IMG/VR virus record: IMGVR_UViG_3300021373_000346
Coordinates: 1 to 33,712 of that record
Direction: 5' to 3' (one strand)
From: a virus
DNA length: 33,712 nucleotides
The notes under the pieces were generated by a model. The model was not told where the DNA came from. It did not search any database and was given only the letters and a program-made list of their open reading frames with translations. A program made the translations under genes and the position numbers. Within the stretch, counting starts at the first letter, position 1. Every line of letters starts with the position of its first letter. Shown in pieces: positions 1 to 5,839 of this stretch.

Positions 1-108
1 TGGATGCACACATGCTGACACTGTAGCTAATACATGGGCAAAGCACACAACCAATGTCAATGTAGAAGGCAGCGCAGCCAAGATACAAGCAGGGCTTGAA
101 GCATTTCT
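1..108. repeat. Terminal redundancy, left copy
   Basis: These 108 bases match the last 108 bases of the window with two differences, at 13 (t here, c at 33617) and 91 (a here, g at 33695). Both fall in third codon positions of the DUF932-like gene (His and Ala codons) and change no residue. The overlap closes the contig into a circle. It reflects either circular permutation with terminal redundancy or a direct terminal repeat, and the sequence alone cannot separate these. Confidence 0.95.
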
Positions 109-430
109 AAATACAAAAGATGTATACAAATCTTGGATGTCAACCAACGTAGATAATGATATGGCTGAACGATTCTTCAAGCATACCATTTGCCGCACAC
201 CCAACAAGACTAGCACATTCAAATGGAATGAGCGTCAGCTTGAACGGCTAATGGGCTACTGGTATGCAGATAAAGCCAAGCTAGGTGGTAACAAGTGGGC
301 ATTGTACAATGCTTGCACCTACTGGGCTAGTCACACAGACGAATCTAGCTCACCAGCTAACACGCAACGTCTGCGTCAGAACCAATTAGCTAAAATATTC
401 AAACTAAATAGCTGGCATATCGCAGCATAA
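1..430 (+). CDS. DUF932 (phage/plasmid-like) protein, 3' part of a gene that starts at 33162
   Basis: The reading frame enters at base 2 and continues to a stop at 428-430. Joined across the contig ends to 33162-33604 it makes a 290-residue protein. The core segment at the join reads FGLRLWCLNGCTHADT, with a following NxWAKHT-like stretch, typical of the DUF932 family carried by many phages and plasmids. The molecular function is unknown. The C-terminal third is hydrophilic and ends in a helical SRxNQLAK-like tail. A start at 137 would give only a 97-residue fragment and is not needed once the circle is closed. The gene sits early in the rightward block, so an early role in takeover or replication is inferred. 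Confidence 0.85.
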   Translation, partial: GCTHADTVANTWAKHTTNVNVEGSAAKIQAGLEAFLNTKDVYKSWMSTNVDNDMAERFFKHTICRTPNKTSTFKWNERQLERLMGYWYADKAKLGGNKWALYNACTYWASHTDESSSPANTQRLRQNQLAKIFKLNSWHIAA

Positions 431-441
431 TCGTTTCGCGT

Positions 442-469
442 CACCGCCCCGCCCGATATGAGGGCGGTG
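442..469 (+). other. GC-rich stem-loop after the DUF932-like gene
   Basis: CACCGCCC (442-449) pairs perfectly with GGGCGGTG (462-469) around a 12-base loop. No T-tract follows, so it does not look like a classical intrinsic terminator. It lies between the DUF932-like stop and the ribosome-binding element at 491. It could protect or process the polycistronic message, or attenuate transcription. Confidence 0.55.
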
Positions 470-490
470 TCGCTCACCGATTCACTTACA

Positions 491-501
491 AGGAGAACTA
501 A
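491..501 (+). promoter_or_regulatory. Extended early ribosome-binding element AGGAGAACTAA (first of eight copies)
   Basis: The element occurs ahead of the start codons at 503, 1193, 2697, 3774, 4570, 32164, 32991 and 33162. Six copies carry GGAGAACTAA exactly; the copies before 2697 and 3774 diverge only at the last A positions. Only AGGAG is needed for Shine-Dalgarno pairing, so the conserved AACTAA is extra. GGAG-to-start spacing is 6-8 bases throughout, which fixes the start codons. Leftward late genes use varied Shine-Dalgarno sequences without the AACTAA extension. Confidence 0.85.
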
Positions 502-502
502 C

Positions 503-715
503 ATGAAGATATCATTCATCAATCAGATCACTGAAGCCAAACAGATTATTGATTTGCTTGACGATCGTTGCCATGACGAACAGTCTGAGTTTGCTACCAC
601 GATTAGTCAATGCAAGTGGGCTATCGACAAAGTGTATGACACATACACTGAGGTTCTTGATCGTGATGCAAACGAAGATCAATCATATCGCCCACCTTTG
701 AAGGAGATAAAGTAA
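503..715 (+). CDS. Small hypothetical early protein (70 aa)
   Basis: This predicted 70-residue, mostly helical acidic protein starts MKISFINQITEAKQ. The ATG at 503 is chosen because the extended element at 491-501 sits 7 bases upstream; an upstream in-frame ATG at 458 lies inside the loop of the 442-469 stem and has no Shine-Dalgarno. It has a cysteine pair about 14 residues apart but no recognisable motif. The stop TAA at 713-715 overlaps the next start (TAATG), so the two are translationally coupled. Function unknown. Confidence 0.75.
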   Translation: MKISFINQITEAKQIIDLLDDRCHDEQSEFATTISQCKWAIDKVYDTYTEVLDRDANEDQSYRPPLKEIK

Positions 716-921
716 TGCCACTCATGCAACAACGTCACTTTGAATACCTCGCAGACAAGGTAGCACCATTGCTGCCTTGGCCTACCTCAATCGTAACTAT
801 GGCTGATGATCTTGCAGCTACAAATCCACGCTTCAAAAAAGAAAAGTTTATTGAACGTGCGACAGCAGCATGGGAAGCAGCCCACCCACCACAGGATTTG
901 AACGATGATATTCCGTACTGA
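715..921 (+). CDS. Small hypothetical early protein (68 aa)
   Basis: The protein is 68 residues with two or three predicted helices: a middle segment rich in Ala and aromatic residues (FIERATAAWEAAH) and an acidic tail ending DDIPY. The start overlaps the previous stop and has GGAGAT just upstream. A short acidic tail ending in Asp-Asp-Ile-Pro is reminiscent of C-terminal tips of ssDNA-binding proteins, but the body does not look like an OB fold. I cannot assign a function. The following gene begins inside it at 905. Confidence 0.7.
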   Translation: MPLMQQRHFEYLADKVAPLLPWPTSIVTMADDLAATNPRFKKEKFIERATAAWEAAHPPQDLNDDIPY

Positions 922-1183
922 TATAACTGGCAGACGCACAGTCGAGGAGTTCCTTGAATGCAGAGAATGCAACAATCAAATGTTTTCCGAACAAGATACT
1001 TGCACTCATTGCAAAAGTGATGATCTGAAATGGATGACACAGTACACAGTTTACAAAGTTGTGTACGCTGAAGATGAAGGCGATGCTATCGAAACAGCAT
1101 TAGATATGATGACTGATTTTGAAGCAGCAAGCGGTAAAATTGTCATCGAGTCTGAACGCCAATCAAAAACCCCTGTAATATAG
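905..1183 (+). CDS. Zinc-ribbon early protein (92 aa)
   Basis: Residues near 17-37 contain two CxxC pairs, CREC and CTHC, separated by about 12 residues, a classical zinc-ribbon spacing. The remainder is acidic and helical (AEDEGDAIETALDMM). The gene overlaps the upstream stop by 17 bases. Its TAG stop (1181-1183) lies within the Shine-Dalgarno of the next gene, so coupled translation is likely. Zinc ribbons of this size in phages often bind nucleic acid or host transcription proteins, but no partner can be named here. Confidence 0.7.
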   Translation: MIFRTDITGRRTVEEFLECRECNNQMFSEQDTCTHCKSDDLKWMTQYTVYKVVYAEDEGDAIETALDMMTDFEAASGKIVIESERQSKTPVI

Positions 1184-1192
1184 GAGAACTAA

Positions 1193-1555
1193 ATGAACGA
1201 TTTGTTTGATAGACTTGGCTTAGATCAGCCACCATTCCCAGAAACACCAGCGTTTAAACTAGCCCGCAGCCGTGACCCAAGTACCAGCCATGATGCCGCT
1301 GACAAACTTGACGTTAATAAAATGGAGCGTATTGTATTAGCTGCTATCACTTCCTTTGGTAGCAGCGGCTGCATCTCTGATGATGTGCTAGATATTTTAC
1401 CAGCCTATAGGTACAGCACAGTCACAGCTAGATACAAACAGCTAAAGGAAAAGGGTTTGATCTTTGTTGATACACGCAAACGCAAAGGCCAATCAGGTAG
1501 GCAGCAGCTAATCATGTGGTCTAAAGAATTTTATGAGGAGGCAAGCGATGCCTAG
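1193..1555 (+). CDS. Winged-helix DNA-binding protein (120 aa)
   Basis: The N-terminal third has the ARSRDPSTSHDAA segment common in small phage DNA-binding proteins. Residues about 45-105 form a winged-helix-like fold: helix, CISDDVLDIL, then the recognition-helix candidate YSTVTARYKQLKEKGLI, followed by a basic wing TRKRKGQSGRQQ. It is preceded by the extended element at 1182-1192. I infer an early or middle transcription regulator or a replication accessory. It overlaps the next gene by 8 bases. Confidence 0.75.
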   Translation: MNDLFDRLGLDQPPFPETPAFKLARSRDPSTSHDAADKLDVNKMERIVLAAITSFGSSGCISDDVLDILPAYRYSTVTARYKQLKEKGLIFVDTRKRKGQSGRQQLIMWSKEFYEEASDA

Positions 1556-1793
1556 ACACGGTAGATACAAGCGCGAAGAAGACAAGCCACTATCAAGCAT
1601 TAACTTTGGCTACAACATGGAGCTTGAGCGAAACAAACAAGCTTGGCAGTTGAGCAACTCAATGCTTCCTGATAACGCTTTTGCTGATGATGTAATCGAA
1701 GAAGATACTGGTCACTATTATCACAGAGAAACGCATGTCGTTGGTGGATGGTCAAGCCTTGGTGAATATGAAAAAAGTTCTACAGAATTTTAG
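1548..1793 (+). CDS. Small hypothetical early protein (81 aa)
   Basis: The start at 1548 (MPRHGRYKREEDK) is chosen for the AGGAGG at 1536-1541. An ATG at 1533 in the same frame overlaps that Shine-Dalgarno and is unlikely. The product is hydrophilic, with a basic N-terminus, an acidic middle (FADDVIEEDTG) and no cysteines. No family is recognised. It is nested between two DNA-binding proteins in the rightward operon and overlaps both neighbours. Confidence 0.65.
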   Translation: MPRHGRYKREEDKPLSSINFGYNMELERNKQAWQLSNSMLPDNAFADDVIEEDTGHYYHRETHVVGGWSSLGEYEKSSTEF

Positions 1794-2028
1794 GTTATTG
1801 ACACTGACTGCAATGTCGCAGCATATTAGCGACATGCTTAGTTATATGAACCAACTTATCGAACAGTCAGCACATGCTGGCATCAACTTAAAAGATGCTT
1901 TCGCATGTGCTGGTGTACCTGACTCTACATTCTATCGTGCAAAGATGGGCAAAGATTTACGCTATCAAACTGCAAGCAAAGTTAGTGAAGCAATTGAAAA
2001 ACTTTCATCACTACAAAGAAGAGACTAA
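1735..2028 (+). CDS. Helix-turn-helix protein (97 aa or shorter)
   Basis: The C-terminal 60 residues contain a helix-turn-helix pattern, INLKDAFACAGVPDSTFYRA, then KVSEAIEKL, resembling repressor/Cro-type DNA-binding domains. In-frame starts lie at 1735, 1768 and 1813; none has a strong Shine-Dalgarno, and 1735 overlaps the upstream gene by 59 bases, so coupling is likely and the true N-terminus is uncertain. A second helix-turn-helix frame follows immediately. With no integrase in the genome, regulation of the lytic programme is more likely than lysogeny. Confidence 0.6.
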   Translation: MSLVDGQALVNMKKVLQNFRLLTLTAMSQHISDMLSYMNQLIEQSAHAGINLKDAFACAGVPDSTFYRAKMGKDLRYQTASKVSEAIEKLSSLQRRD

Positions 2029-2245
2029 AGTTACTGATACATATCAATATGTTATCAATGAACTTGTCGCTCATAGAGTGAAACAAAAGTTGACTCAAAA
2101 AAATTTAGCTCACAAGATTGGTTGCGCTGAATCTTTAGTACATAAATGGGAGCAGCACAAACGAGTGCCATCTGGTTTCTTGTTTACATGCTGGTTAGAT
2201 GCTCTTGGCCTCACGATCAAAGTCCACAAAAAAAAGAATATATGA
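1985..2245 (+). CDS. XRE-type helix-turn-helix protein
   Basis: The segment KLTQKNLAHKIGCAESLVHK followed by WEQHKRVPSG is a standard XRE/HTH_3 domain covering most of the product. The start is unclear: the frame is open from 1895 (ATG, no Shine-Dalgarno), with GTG at 1985 and TTG at 1994 closer to the domain edge. I give 1985 as a compromise. The gene ends ten bases after a run of eight A (2228-2235), where slippage would move the ribosome or polymerase into the zinc-ribbon frame described next. Confidence 0.6.
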   Translation: MKQLKNFHHYKEETKVTDTYQYVINELVAHRVKQKLTQKNLAHKIGCAESLVHKWEQHKRVPSGFLFTCWLDALGLTIKVHKKKNI

Positions 2246-2543
2246 TACGACAGGCAAGTCTTACCCTTGTGATGCTTGCGATACATCTACCCCTTGGTTT
2301 GTCTGCATTCTAGCTACAGAGAAACCGCCAACCTACTACACCATATGTGTAGATTGTTACGAGGCAGACACATGGCAAGCAAGAGTCGCGCAAAAGGAGA
2401 CTATCACGAAAGAGTCTTCGTCAAATGGCTACAAAAAATCGGCTTCAAAGCGAAGAGGCAACCACTCAGCGGAGCGTTGGGAGGCGAGTATAGCGGAGAC
2501 ATCATCTGGCAAGTCGGACAAAACCCCTTGGTGGTTGAAGTAA
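2199..2543 (+). CDS. Zinc-ribbon frame, possibly read by frameshift from the XRE gene
   Basis: Residues about 24-52 carry CDAC and CVDC pairs around 25 residues apart with aromatic residues between, a plausible zinc ribbon. The only ATG (2199) lies inside the XRE gene and lacks a Shine-Dalgarno. From 2372 on, the frame overlaps the downstream nuclease gene out of frame for 172 bases and becomes low-complexity (Ser/Lys-rich). It could be a real overlapping gene, the +1-frame extension of the XRE protein through the A8 run at 2228-2235, or a small gene cut short in reality. Confidence 0.4.
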   Translation: MLLASRSKSTKKRIYDTTGKSYPCDACDTSTPWFVCILATEKPPTYYTICVDCYEADTWQARVAQKETITKESSSNGYKKSASKRRGNHSAERWEASIAETSSGKSDKTPWWLK

Positions 2544-2743
2544 AGTACCGCGACAAGTCTAACTTTCCAAACCCATTCACTGTAGTTAGAGATGTGCTGT
2601 TCTACAAGCGCAGGGAAGGCAAACCTAAAACACTAATCATCTTTGATGGTGATGTCTTTGAAGAAAAGATAGCACCATTATTGAAGGAGAACTATGATGG
2701 CATTCCTACTAATGGCGAGGGCAATCAAGGCAGAGATACCTGA
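2372..2743 (+). CDS. PD-(D/E)XK-like nuclease, possible Holliday-junction resolvase type (123 aa)
   Basis: The start at 2372 (MASKSRAKGDYHERV) has GAGG eight bases upstream. Early KGDYHERVFVKWLQKIGF, then GGEYSGDIIW and VVEVKYRD match the order of a restriction-endonuclease-like core: helix with a conserved Glu, Asp in SGDI, then ExK in EVKY. The size is typical of resolvase-like or VRR-type phage nucleases. It probably processes branched DNA produced by the recombination module (YqaJ exonuclease and ERF protein) encoded downstream. It overlaps the next gene by about 47 bases. Confidence 0.7.
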   Translation: MASKSRAKGDYHERVFVKWLQKIGFKAKRQPLSGALGGEYSGDIIWQVGQNPLVVEVKYRDKSNFPNPFTVVRDVLFYKRREGKPKTLIIFDGDVFEEKIAPLLKENYDGIPTNGEGNQGRDT

Positions 2744-3341
2744 CTGCTATGCCAAATGGTTGATGGTCGTATTGGCAGACCACGCCAACGAAGACACCCA
2801 CTTATGCTGGCCTAGCTTACGCCGCTTGTCCGATAGGACAGCTATGAGTGTAGCTACAGTTACACGCAAGCTACAATGGCTAGAAGATAACGGCTATCTT
2901 ACCAGAGATCGCGGTCATACTGGCACATCAACACGATATATAATATTCCCGCAGGGTATTGCAGACAGCAACACCCCTGTTGCAGAGTGCAACACTAACC
3001 TATCAGTAACCAGTCAATATAATAAAGCTAAGAAGTCTGGTGTTCCTGATGACTGGTTGCCTAGTGATGACCTTTGCCAATCCATCAACGACAAACACAA
3101 GGTAACTATAGATCATGTCACTGAAACAGATAAGTTCATTAACTACCATCAAGCAACCGGCAAAAAATTCGCATCACTTGACCGAGCCTACAGATACTGG
3201 TGTTCAAATCACGTTGAGTACACAGCAGCAAGAGGCAGGGGTTCAGCGAATGCTGGAGGTAAACAATCCGGCGCGAGTAGACAAGCTGCTTCACACTTCG
3301 CTAGAGTCCATAACAGGCTACAGGGTAGTCGAGATAAGTAG
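2697..3341 (+). CDS. Replication-initiator-like winged-helix protein (214 aa)
   Basis: Residues 5-80 resemble the N-terminal helix-turn-helix of phage O/replication-organiser proteins: DCYAKWLMVVLADHA, CWPSLRRLSDRTAMSVATV, KLQWLEDNGYLTRDRG. The C-terminal part has an FxxYHxxxGKKFxxxxxAYxYW-like motif seen in primosomal and phage replication proteins. The start at 2697 rather than 2694 gives the same 7-base spacing to GGAG as the other early genes. I infer origin recognition or helicase recruitment. No helicase or primase is encoded, so host replisome use is likely. The C-terminus is Gly/Ala/Ser-rich and overlaps the next gene. Confidence 0.7.
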   Translation: MAFLLMARAIKAEIPDCYAKWLMVVLADHANEDTHLCWPSLRRLSDRTAMSVATVTRKLQWLEDNGYLTRDRGHTGTSTRYIIFPQGIADSNTPVAECNTNLSVTSQYNKAKKSGVPDDWLPSDDLCQSINDKHKVTIDHVTETDKFINYHQATGKKFASLDRAYRYWCSNHVEYTAARGRGSANAGGKQSGASRQAASHFARVHNRLQGSRDK

Positions 3342-3741
3342 GTCTAGCTTCAAAGATGATGGCGTTGACATCATTGTCAGCGGCTATCGTATCGAATGCG
3401 ACTCGCTTGAAGCTATAAACAAAGCTATCACTACTGTTATGTCAGCCTTAGTTCCAATGCCAGAGCCTATGCTCATTGACGAACTCACGCTGCTGGCTGC
3501 GCTGGTGGTGAAGCCAGCAGGTGAGTCGTCAGATGACCATGCGATGCGAATACAAGCTATAGCTAATGAGTTGTCAGTCTACCCAGCAGACATAGTTAAG
3601 TATGCTATCAAGCAAGTGGCACAGACTACAACATTCTGGCCTGCTTATGCTGAGTTTCACAAGCATATCAGGTGGAGACTAAGACGAAGGGAGTTAATGC
3701 TCAATGCTTTAGAAAGAAAGAAGGTTGAACTAACTGCATAG
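3250..3741 (+). CDS. Possible helicase-loader-like protein (163 aa)
   Basis: The ATG at 3250 (MLEVNNPARV) lies inside the upstream gene; the frame is open further left but that part is an out-of-frame shadow. The C-terminal half, with ELTLLAALVVKP, an ELSVYPADIVKYAIKQ helix, FWPAYAEFHKHI and a basic RWRLRRREL tail, resembles the conserved domain found in phage proteins encoded next to O-type initiators. A loader role is inferred from this placement and pattern, not from a clear catalytic motif. A sigma70-like promoter for the next gene lies in its last codons. Confidence 0.55.
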   Translation: MLEVNNPARVDKLLHTSLESITGYRVVEISRSSFKDDGVDIIVSGYRIECDSLEAINKAITTVMSALVPMPEPMLIDELTLLAALVVKPAGESSDDHAMRIQAIANELSVYPADIVKYAIKQVAQTTTFWPAYAEFHKHIRWRLRRRELMLNALERKKVELTA

Positions 3742-3753
3742 TTGCAGTATAAT
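3725..3753 (+). promoter_or_regulatory. Sigma70-type promoter ahead of the recombination genes
   Basis: TTGAAC at 3725-3730 and TATAAT at 3748-3753 are separated by exactly 17 bases. The -10 box is a perfect consensus and the -35 matches at four positions. It would start a transcript near 3760, just ahead of the ribosome-binding element at 3761 and the exonuclease start at 3774, leaving a very short leader. It lets host RNA polymerase express the exonuclease/ERF/ssDNA-binding group independently of upstream genes. Confidence 0.65.
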
Positions 3754-3773
3754 AAATCAAAAGGAGAACTACT

Positions 3774-4568
3774 ATGAATAGAATTGGATTTCTTGGCGGC
3801 TCAGATATGCGCCGCATTATGGATGGCGATTGGATATCGCTATGGGAACAGAAGACAGGACGCTCTGAGCCTGACGATTTATCTACAAACCTAGCTGTGC
3901 AGCTTGGCATACATACTGAATCATTCAACATCGAATGGTTCAAAGATAATGTGCAAGCTGAGATTACACACGAGCAGCATGAGTTCATGCTCAACTGGTA
4001 CAACATACCACTCAAGGGTCAGGTCGATGGCATGCTCAAGCTGCAAGACCCTAACGATAAAATAAATATTCTTGAGTGCAAGCACACATACGAGATGAAC
4101 AAGATGGAGTCTTGTCTCAGTATGTACATGCCACAAATGCAATTCTATATGTGGTTAGCACAAGCAGACGGATGTTACCTGTCAGTTATCTTTGGCAACA
4201 GACGTTGGGAATGTGTGTATGTCTCAAAGGATTGGGACTATATCAAAAGAATGCAAGTGCATATCACTGAGTTCTGGAGGCATGTTACTGAGAACACACG
4301 CCCTTTCGGTGACAACGAAGTGCCACCTGTATCTATAGATAAGATCAAGGTCGATGGCATGACCAAGCGTGACGCATCAAGCGACAATGAATTCATTAGC
4401 AGATGCCATGACTATATCGAACAAGAGAAATCAGCAAAGCTATTTGAGTCAGCCAAGTCTGACCTCAAAGCTATGGTTGGTGACGATGAGCGAGAAGTAT
4501 ACTGTGATCTTCTAGCCATCAAACGCGATAAGCGCGGATCATTACGCATCACAGTCAAGGAGAACTAA
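3774..4568 (+). CDS. YqaJ-family (lambda-type) recombination exonuclease (264 aa)
   Basis: The family pattern is clear: GGSD at residues 8-11, W and KTG near 24-29, E49 in GIHTES, GQVDGM with D85, and ILECKH with E101 and K103 as the PD-(D/E)XK catalytic core, then a PQMQFYMWL helix. Such enzymes resect double-strand ends 5' to 3', leaving 3' single strands for an annealing protein. It is preceded by its own promoter and by the extended ribosome-binding element, and is followed one base later by the ERF gene, a typical exonuclease-annealase pair. The length is normal. Confidence 0.88.
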   Translation: MNRIGFLGGSDMRRIMDGDWISLWEQKTGRSEPDDLSTNLAVQLGIHTESFNIEWFKDNVQAEITHEQHEFMLNWYNIPLKGQVDGMLKLQDPNDKINILECKHTYEMNKMESCLSMYMPQMQFYMWLAQADGCYLSVIFGNRRWECVYVSKDWDYIKRMQVHITEFWRHVTENTRPFGDNEVPPVSIDKIKVDGMTKRDASSDNEFISRCHDYIEQEKSAKLFESAKSDLKAMVGDDEREVYCDLLAIKRDKRGSLRITVKEN

Positions 4569-4569
4569 A

Positions 4570-5025
4570 ATGGAACTAAAGAACATAACCAAAGCACTCA
4601 TCCAGTTTCACAACACTGGAGCAGCAGCTAAAAAGACTGCAAAAAATCCATTCTTCAAATCAAACTATGCCAGTCTTGAAGAAGTTATTGAGACTGTCAG
4701 AGTGGAGGCTGGCAAGTGTGGCCTTACATTCACGCAGCCTGTTGACTTTAATGAGCATCACATCTTTGTAACTACAATTGTTATGCATGAGTCGGGCGAG
4801 TATATAACTGGACGCACACCTGTCCTAGTCAAAGACCCTACTGATCCACAGAAAATGGGCAGCGGTATCACATACGCTAAACGCTATGGCTTGCAGTCTG
4901 CATTCGGACTGCCATCAGAAGATGATGACGGTAACTCAGCCAGCATGCCCAACCCCAAGGTGACTAAGGTTAAAAGCATCAAGCTAGATGACAGTGGCAG
5001 ATTGCCAGCAGAGGAGAAGTGGTAA
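4570..5025 (+). CDS. ERF-type single-strand annealing protein (151 aa)
   Basis: The motifs are NPFFKSNYASLEEVI near residue 26 and GSGITYAKRYGLQSAFGL near residue 97, then an acidic DDDGN segment, all hallmarks of the ERF superfamily. ERF proteins anneal complementary single strands and can circularise or concatenate phage DNA. The C-terminal tail is short compared with P22 Erf. The gene overlaps the next one (TAATG). Together with the upstream YqaJ exonuclease it would act as the phage recombinase, and may generate concatemers for packaging. Confidence 0.9.
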   Translation: MELKNITKALIQFHNTGAAAKKTAKNPFFKSNYASLEEVIETVRVEAGKCGLTFTQPVDFNEHHIFVTTIVMHESGEYITGRTPVLVKDPTDPQKMGSGITYAKRYGLQSAFGLPSEDDDGNSASMPNPKVTKVKSIKLDDSGRLPAEEKW

Positions 5026-5393
5026 TGTTTAATAACAAAAAAGAATTGCAAGACATCCAGCGCAGACTCAACCACATCGAAGCAAACATCAACAAAGTTA
5101 TATGGATGCTAAGAGAAAAGCCTGAGAAAACAATTGATCAAGCTTTCGTAAATCAATTTGAGTCAGAAGTAGAGCAAGAATATAAACGATTAGGAAGAAA
5201 GAAAAGGACTTACCCTATGAAGTTTGTAGCTTGCGTAATGGGTAGGTACAAAACAATTGATGAGATGTGCAATGAACTACAGTTAACAGAAAGTTCAGCG
5301 CGTACCTACCTTAAGCTTGCCAAGAAAGATGGCATTGAATTTAACACACGCAGATCAGGTAAAAAATTATCTTACAAAGTGAGGAAAATCTAA
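5025..5393 (+). CDS. Early helix-turn-helix protein with a capsid-N-terminus-like segment (122 aa)
   Basis: The ATG at 5025 is chosen (GAGGAG at 5011-5016); a GTG two codons upstream is too close to it. Three parts are visible: an N-terminal coiled coil (about residues 4-32), a segment at 36-61 (TIDQAFVNQFESEV, then Y, R, G, K, R), and a helix-turn-helix (about 75-105; TIDEMCNELQLTESSARTYL) with a basic tail. The middle segment matches residues 4-29 of the major capsid protein at 16 of 26 positions. The product is probably a DNA-binding regulator; why it carries a capsid-like segment is unknown. Confidence 0.75.
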   Translation: MFNNKKELQDIQRRLNHIEANINKVIWMLREKPEKTIDQAFVNQFESEVEQEYKRLGRKKRTYPMKFVACVMGRYKTIDEMCNELQLTESSARTYLKLAKKDGIEFNTRRSGKKLSYKVRKI

Positions 5394-5809
5394 TGAGCGA
5401 ATATGATAACACTAACCGCGGCGCAGCCTTCAAACCATTCCCAGAGCAGCAGTTTATCCTGCAAGGTAAACTCAACATCATGGGCGAAGACGGCCAAGTT
5501 GCACTCATCATGGCTGAGTCACGAGATGGCAACAAGCGCATTGAAGTATTTCAGAAAGTTGGATGCTTGTTTCCCAACGACAAAAAGGGCAACGAGAAAG
5601 CACCAGACTACAGCGGCCCACTAGACGGATTGCATCAAGACTGGAAGATTGCAGCTTGGAAAGAAATGAAAGGCGACAACGCATACATGTCGCTGAATGT
5701 TTCAGAGTACAAACCCAAGCCAGTAGATGATGAAATACCTGAGTTCGGTGACAACATCAAAGATGAAAATGTGACTAGCAAAGTAGAGCCAGAAGATGTA
5801 CCATTCTAA
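5393..5809 (+). CDS. ssDNA-binding-like protein with acidic tail (138 aa)
   Basis: The body is a predicted beta-rich, OB-fold-like domain (QFILQGKLNIMG, QVALIMAESRDG, WKIAAWKEMKGDNAYMSLNV). The C-terminal 35 residues are acidic and end PEDVPF, like the protein-interaction tips of SSB proteins. There is some resemblance to DUF736-type small proteins, so the assignment is not certain. It closes the recombination group, overlapping the upstream gene by one base, and is followed by the stem-loop and terminator of the rightward block. Role inferred: coating resected single strands for the ERF protein. Confidence 0.65.
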   Translation: MSEYDNTNRGAAFKPFPEQQFILQGKLNIMGEDGQVALIMAESRDGNKRIEVFQKVGCLFPNDKKGNEKAPDYSGPLDGLHQDWKIAAWKEMKGDNAYMSLNVSEYKPKPVDDEIPEFGDNIKDENVTSKVEPEDVPF

Positions 5810-5810
5810 A

Positions 5811-5835
5811 GCAGGTTGATTAGTTCTCCGCCTGC
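5811..5835 (+). ncRNA. Stem-loop whose loop is complementary to the early ribosome-binding element
   Basis: GCAGG (5811-5815) pairs with CCTGC (5831-5835), leaving a 15-base loop. Within it TTAGTTCTCC (5820-5829) is the exact reverse complement of GGAGAACTAA, found before most rightward genes. It lies two bases after the stop of the last early gene and four bases before the terminator stem, so the rightward transcript ends with a seed-in-loop hairpin plus terminator, the layout of many 3'-UTR small RNAs. In the leftward transcript the loop would present GGAGAACTAA itself. Regulation is inferred. Confidence 0.45.
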
Positions 5836-5839
5836 TAGT

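Noticed and set aside
458-502. Earlier start for the 503-715 gene
   Set aside because: ATG 458 lies in the loop of the 442-469 stem with no Shine-Dalgarno; 503 has the conserved element.
1735-2245. Lysogeny switch (two repressor-like helix-turn-helix genes)
   Set aside because: The genes are co-directional within an early operon, no integrase, partition gene or attachment site is visible, so lytic regulation is the simpler reading.
5803-5829. GGAGAACTAA on the minus strand as a real ribosome-binding site
   Set aside because: The next minus-strand ATG (5805) is 14 bases beyond the element and its frame stops after nine codons, so it does not serve a gene.
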